A DNA stretch of 7,798 nucleotides from Helicobacteraceae bacterium (GTDB lineage: Bacteria > Campylobacterota > Campylobacteria > Campylobacterales > SZUA-545): positions 1-7,798 of the forward strand of contig JAABTA010000034.1 in NCBI GenBank assembly GCA_011390075.1, given 5' to 3'. A program made the translations under genes and the position numbers. Below are positions 5,040 through 7,798 of the stretch, piece by piece. Within the stretch, counting starts at the first letter, position 1, and each line of letters opens with the position of its first letter. The notes beneath the pieces were generated by a model that saw only the letters and a program-made list of their open reading frames with translations, ran no database searches and was not told where the DNA came from.

Positions 5040-7581
5040 ACTTCCCATCTAAATATTGGCTTGGTCTTCCTATGTGGTAGCCCTGCATATAATCGATCTC
5101 AATCTCTTGTAAAAATTTTACACTCTCTTTGGTTTCGACAAACTCAGCAACGGTTTCAATGCCTAACTCTTTGGCTAATGAGACAATACTTTTGACAAAG
5201 GCGAGATCTTTTTTATCTTTGTCGATATTGATAATAAAATCCCCATCAATCTTAATAAAGTCAATAGGGAATTTTTTAATATAGTGAAACGACGAAAAGC
5301 CACTTCCAAAGTCATCAATAGCAAAACGAAAGCCCTCTAGTTTCAGGTTTTGTACAAATTTTTCTAAAAGAGCAAAGCTTTTGACTGTTTCTCTTTCTGT
5401 AATCTCAAATACAATTCTGTTTTTATCAATATTATAAACATGGGCTAAGTGATCAATTTTTTCTAAAAACTCTCCAACAATCAACGCTTTAGGGGAGAGG
5501 TTAATAAACAAGACACCTTGATAGTTTGTCTCTTGGATCTTTTTGAAGGCTCTATCAATCACAATATAATCCATCTGGTGCACAACTCCAAGGGATTCTG
5601 CTGTTTCAATAAACTGGCTTGCTGTGAGGGTGTCGTCGTCAATATTGATGCGCATAAGAAGCTCATGGATCTCAATGGCGCCACTACTAGCTTTCATGAT
5701 TGGCTGGAAATGTGGTATGATTTTTTCGTCTTTAATGGCGTCGAGAACGAGCATAGAGTTATCTTTAGCTTGCTGTTTAATCTCCTCTATCTCATAGTCA
5801 TCAGGATATCTCACACCATTTTTTCCCTCCCCTTTTGCTTTATACATCATGGAGTCTGCAATATTAAAGAGATCTTTTGGATCTTTTCCATGGTGCGGGA
5901 AAGTGACAAGACCAATAGAGACTGTGACATTGACTCTGTCTCCATCGGGGGTATCGATGGCAAAATCTTCCACGCTTTGCGCAATTCTTTTTGCAACGGT
6001 ATAAGAGTCTTTATGGGTGCTCTCTGGAAGCACAAGAGTAAACTCATCCCCACCGTATCTAGAGAGAATATCTTCATCCCGTTTGCAGCTGACAAGAAGA
6101 TCGGCAAACTCTTTTAAAAACCTATCTCCAAAGGAGTGGCCGTAGCGATCGTTTATTGGTTTAAAGTTGTCGCAATCTATGACTAAGAGCCCAAACTCAT
6201 ATTCATGCCTACTCGCTCTTTTGGCTTCATATCCCAACAGATCTCTAAAAACTCTTTGGGAGAAAAGCCCAGTGAGAGGATCTCTTGTGGCATAAAACTC
6301 TAAATTTTCTGTATATTTATGGATAGCTTTCACTGAGCCTACGAGATTAAGCAGTGTGGTTAAGATGGAGTCAATCACAATAGAGTAGATAGAGTCACGG
6401 CTCATTTGTGCTTGAATGCCAAGGCCAACAATACCACCAATTTTTGGAGCGCTTAGAAGTAGTGATTTTGCTTCGTGTTCAATGTCTTCTATTTTGATAT
6501 TAAGGCACTTCTCATCATCGGAGTAGTTATGGTTAACTTTGTAATCAACCAAAACTTGATTATGGTGTTCGTTGATCATTTTTTTTGAAAGGGCGTTAAG
6601 GTATTCCACCACCTCCTTTGATGGTTTTCCAAGCCAAAAGATCTCAATCTCATAGAACTCATCATCTGTTTTAAAGATAGTAATCAAGCAGTACACAGGA
6701 AGCACTTGGTTGATATCGTGTAAGAGATCTTTAATGTACTCTTTCCAGTCTCTTACAATCTCAGATGTAATAATCAACTTGTCTAGTAATCGTACCTCGA
6801 ACTCTAAAATGTCTTTATCCACGGCAACATCTTTGAGCTTATTGGAGAGTTCATTAATGCCACCCATCATCACATCAAACTCTCTAAACCCACCCTCTAC
6901 ATAGGTTGTATCAATATTCTTAAAATCTTTCACACTATTGATACCATCTATTCTTTGGTTAAAACTATCTAGAGATCTGTTGATTTTGCTAAGAAGATGT
7001 TTGGAGATAAAATAGGCAACTAGCAGCATAAAGGGCAGAATAAGTGCCGAAAAAAGAAGGTATTTTGATTGGGTTTCACTGATGATAGCTTGGAGGTCAT
7101 TATTCACCTCTACCACCCCCAAAACATCTCCAGCTTGGGCATTTGTGTGGCATTTTAGACACTCATCTTTTGCTACTACAGGGGTAAGAGTTTGCACAAA
7201 AGCGTCAGAGGATTTTTCCACTCTTTTTCCTGTTTGAAACACCTGCTTCACATTTTGACTCATTGGTTTTTGCTCAATCTCACCGTACAGAGCGTCAACT
7301 ATCTCTCCTCTATAGATCTCAATAGTATGGGATGTGTTGTCAAAAGAGCTCTGGATTGAGTTTGTAAACTCAAGCATATCTGCTCTTGACCAGCCTTGTC
7401 TCATCACTTGATACATAGAGTTAAAAACTTGCGAAGAGATAGCGTGGGAGGTTTTTTTGCTCTCTGCAATGGAGAGTTGGGTGTGAATATAAGAAGAGAC
7501 AAGATAAAAAATAATAAACAGTAACAAGGTCGAAAGAGCGAAAGCGCCTCTAAAATAGTTCTTTAAAGTTTTTGGTTGCAT
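5038..7581 (-). CDS. Membrane haem-sensor protein with GGDEF and EAL domains (c-di-GMP synthesis/breakdown)
   Basis: 847 residues. Order: TM1 ~13-33; periplasmic domain ~34-172 of the Tll0287-like/DUF3365 type carrying one c-type haem motif CLKCH (Cys141, Cys144, His145); TM2 ~174-193; long linker ~200-425 including a possible cryptic GAF-like region (~265-415); GGDEF ~430-590; EAL ~610-845. The cyclase part keeps DPLTGLF (434-440), RYGGDEF (508-514) and an RDED I-site (501-504). The phosphodiesterase part keeps Glu640 (ELLMR, variant of EALLR), Asn694 (NLSP), Glu726 (FEITE), Asp756-Asp757 (DDFGSG), Lys777 (KID), Glu813 and Gln833 (QGYHIGRP), the metal and catalytic set of active EAL enzymes. 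Both activities are thus possible; which dominates is unknown. The haem likely senses redox state or a gas such as NO or O2 (inference). The start ATG has AAGGAC 5 bases upstream on the minus strand. It is convergent with the HiPIP gene. Confidence 0.96.
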   Translation of the reverse strand: MQPKTLKNYFRGAFALSTLLLFIIFYLVSSYIHTQLSIAESKKTSHAISSQVFNSMYQVMRQGWSRADMLEFTNSIQSSFDNTSHTIEIYRGEIVDALYGEIEQKPMSQNVKQVFQTGKRVEKSSDAFVQTLTPVVAKDECLKCHTNAQAGDVLGVVEVNNDLQAIISETQSKYLLFSALILPFMLLVAYFISKHLLSKINRSLDSFNQRIDGINSVKDFKNIDTTYVEGGFREFDVMMGGINELSNKLKDVAVDKDILEFEVRLLDKLIITSEIVRDWKEYIKDLLHDINQVLPVYCLITIFKTDDEFYEIEIFWLGKPSKEVVEYLNALSKKMINEHHNQVLVDYKVNHNYSDDEKCLNIKIEDIEHEAKSLLLSAPKIGGIVGLGIQAQMSRDSIYSIVIDSILTTLLNLVGSVKAIHKYTENLEFYATRDPLTGLFSQRVFRDLLGYEAKRASRHEYEFGLLVIDCDNFKPINDRYGHSFGDRFLKEFADLLVSCKRDEDILSRYGGDEFTLVLPESTHKDSYTVAKRIAQSVEDFAIDTPDGDRVNVTVSIGLVTFPHHGKDPKDLFNIADSMMYKAKGEGKNGVRYPDDYEIEEIKQQAKDNSMLVLDAIKDEKIIPHFQPIMKASSGAIEIHELLMRINIDDDTLTASQFIETAESLGVVHQMDYIVIDRAFKKIQETNYQGVLFINLSPKALIVGEFLEKIDHLAHVYNIDKNRIVFEITERETVKSFALLEKFVQNLKLEGFRFAIDDFGSGFSSFHYIKKFPIDFIKIDGDFIINIDKDKKDLAFVKSIVSLAKELGIETVAEFVETKESVKFLQEIEIDYMQGYHIGRPSQYLDGK

Positions 7582-7605
7582 GAAAGTCCTTACTGCACAT
7601 TATGT

Positions 7606-7611
7606 ACTATA
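7606..7611 (-). promoter_or_regulatory. Candidate -10 box of the GGDEF-EAL gene
   Basis: Minus-strand TATAGT, one mismatch from TATAAT, lies about 25 bases upstream of the ATG. It would give a short leader of about 20 bases that includes the AAGGAC ribosome binding site. No convincing -35 box is seen. Confidence 0.4.
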
Positions 7612-7694
7612 AATGTAATACTACCGTTATTTGACTGATTTACATCTCAAAAAACCGTGCAATGCGTAAAATCTGCACTGATACCAGCAATAAT
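7612..7694. other. Non-coding stretch upstream of the GGDEF-EAL gene
   Basis: I see no open reading frame of useful length or RNA gene here. The segment contains GTGCA and TGCAC about 12 bases apart (in CCGTGCAATG and ATCTGCACTG, around 7657-7679), a weak dyad upstream of the promoter that could be an operator but is too short to call. Confidence 0.4.
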
Positions 7695-7798
7695 ATTCCG
7701 GGGACAGAATACATATTTTAATAAACAGGCAGAGTCATGAGGTTTACTTTTGTAAAAAGCTTGGGGGCAGATTGAATGTTCCGTAGGGAAAAATCAGC
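7695..7798 (+). mobile_element. Possible edge of a REP-transposase (Y1/IS200-like) type element
   Basis: The stretch starts with ATTCCGGGGACAG followed by AATACATATTT (7695-7718). From memory, an ATTCCGGGGACA-type motif followed by an AT-rich run often stands just upstream of, or at the border of, genes for REP-associated Y1 transposases. The following sequence to the window end has no convincing gene; ATG at 7776 opens only seven codons before the edge and has no matching family start. The element, if real, would lie mostly beyond the window. Low confidence. Confidence 0.3.

Noticed and set aside
5518..6117. 199-codon plus-strand open frame
   Set aside because: It lies entirely antisense to the GGDEF-EAL gene, whose protein matches its families across this stretch; the antisense translation has no recognisable domain and no convincing ribosome binding site.
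1..7798. CRISPR array, tRNA or rRNA genes
   Set aside because: No regularly spaced direct repeats and no cloverleaf or rRNA-like sequence noticed on reading either strand; no search program was run.

Overview
The window looks like a chromosomal stretch from a member of the Campylobacterota (epsilonproteobacteria; a free-living sulfur- or nitrate-respiring type such as Sulfurimonas, Sulfuricurvum or Sulfurospirillum is most plausible). The basis is AT-rich, Lys/Ile/Phe/Leu-rich coding, tight packing, TATAAT-like -10 boxes with poor -35 boxes, and dense cyclic-di-GMP and redox sensor genes. The assignment is inference from style and gene content, not from a marker gene.

Layout. (1) 3-446 (+) is the 3' end of a gene cut by the window edge; its tail resembles a degenerate receiver-like fold. 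It converges on, and shares 4 bases with, (2) 443-1474 (-), a 343-residue soluble protein I do not recognise. (3) 1475-1581 is a divergent promoter region. (4) 1582-2421 and 2418-4019 (+) form a two-gene operon with an ATGA overlap: a secreted PhnD-like substrate-binding protein, then a membrane diguanylate cyclase with a periplasmic sensor, a GAF domain and an intact GGEEF domain. (5) 4087-4677 (+) is an iron superoxide dismutase (sodB) whose leader carries a perfect 9-bp inverted repeat burying the Shine-Dalgarno sequence. (6) 4760-5020 (+) is a small Tat-exported high-potential iron-sulfur protein (HiPIP), separated from sodB by a GC-rich structured spacer. (7) 5038-7581 (-) is an 847-residue membrane protein with a periplasmic c-type haem motif (CLKCH), a GGDEF domain and an EAL domain, both with key residues intact. 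(8) 7582-7798 is non-coding as far as can be seen; it holds the promoter of the minus-strand gene and a motif resembling the ends associated with REP-type (Y1/IS200-like) transposase elements.

How the genes may work together. Two c-di-GMP enzymes flank a pair of redox genes. One is probably driven by a periplasmic ligand-binding protein that has no ABC transporter genes beside it. The other is probably driven by haem redox or ligand state. Direct regulation of sodB or the HiPIP gene by c-di-GMP is not shown by the sequence. The most interesting points are the orphan binding-protein/cyclase operon and the SD-sequestering hairpin in front of sodB.
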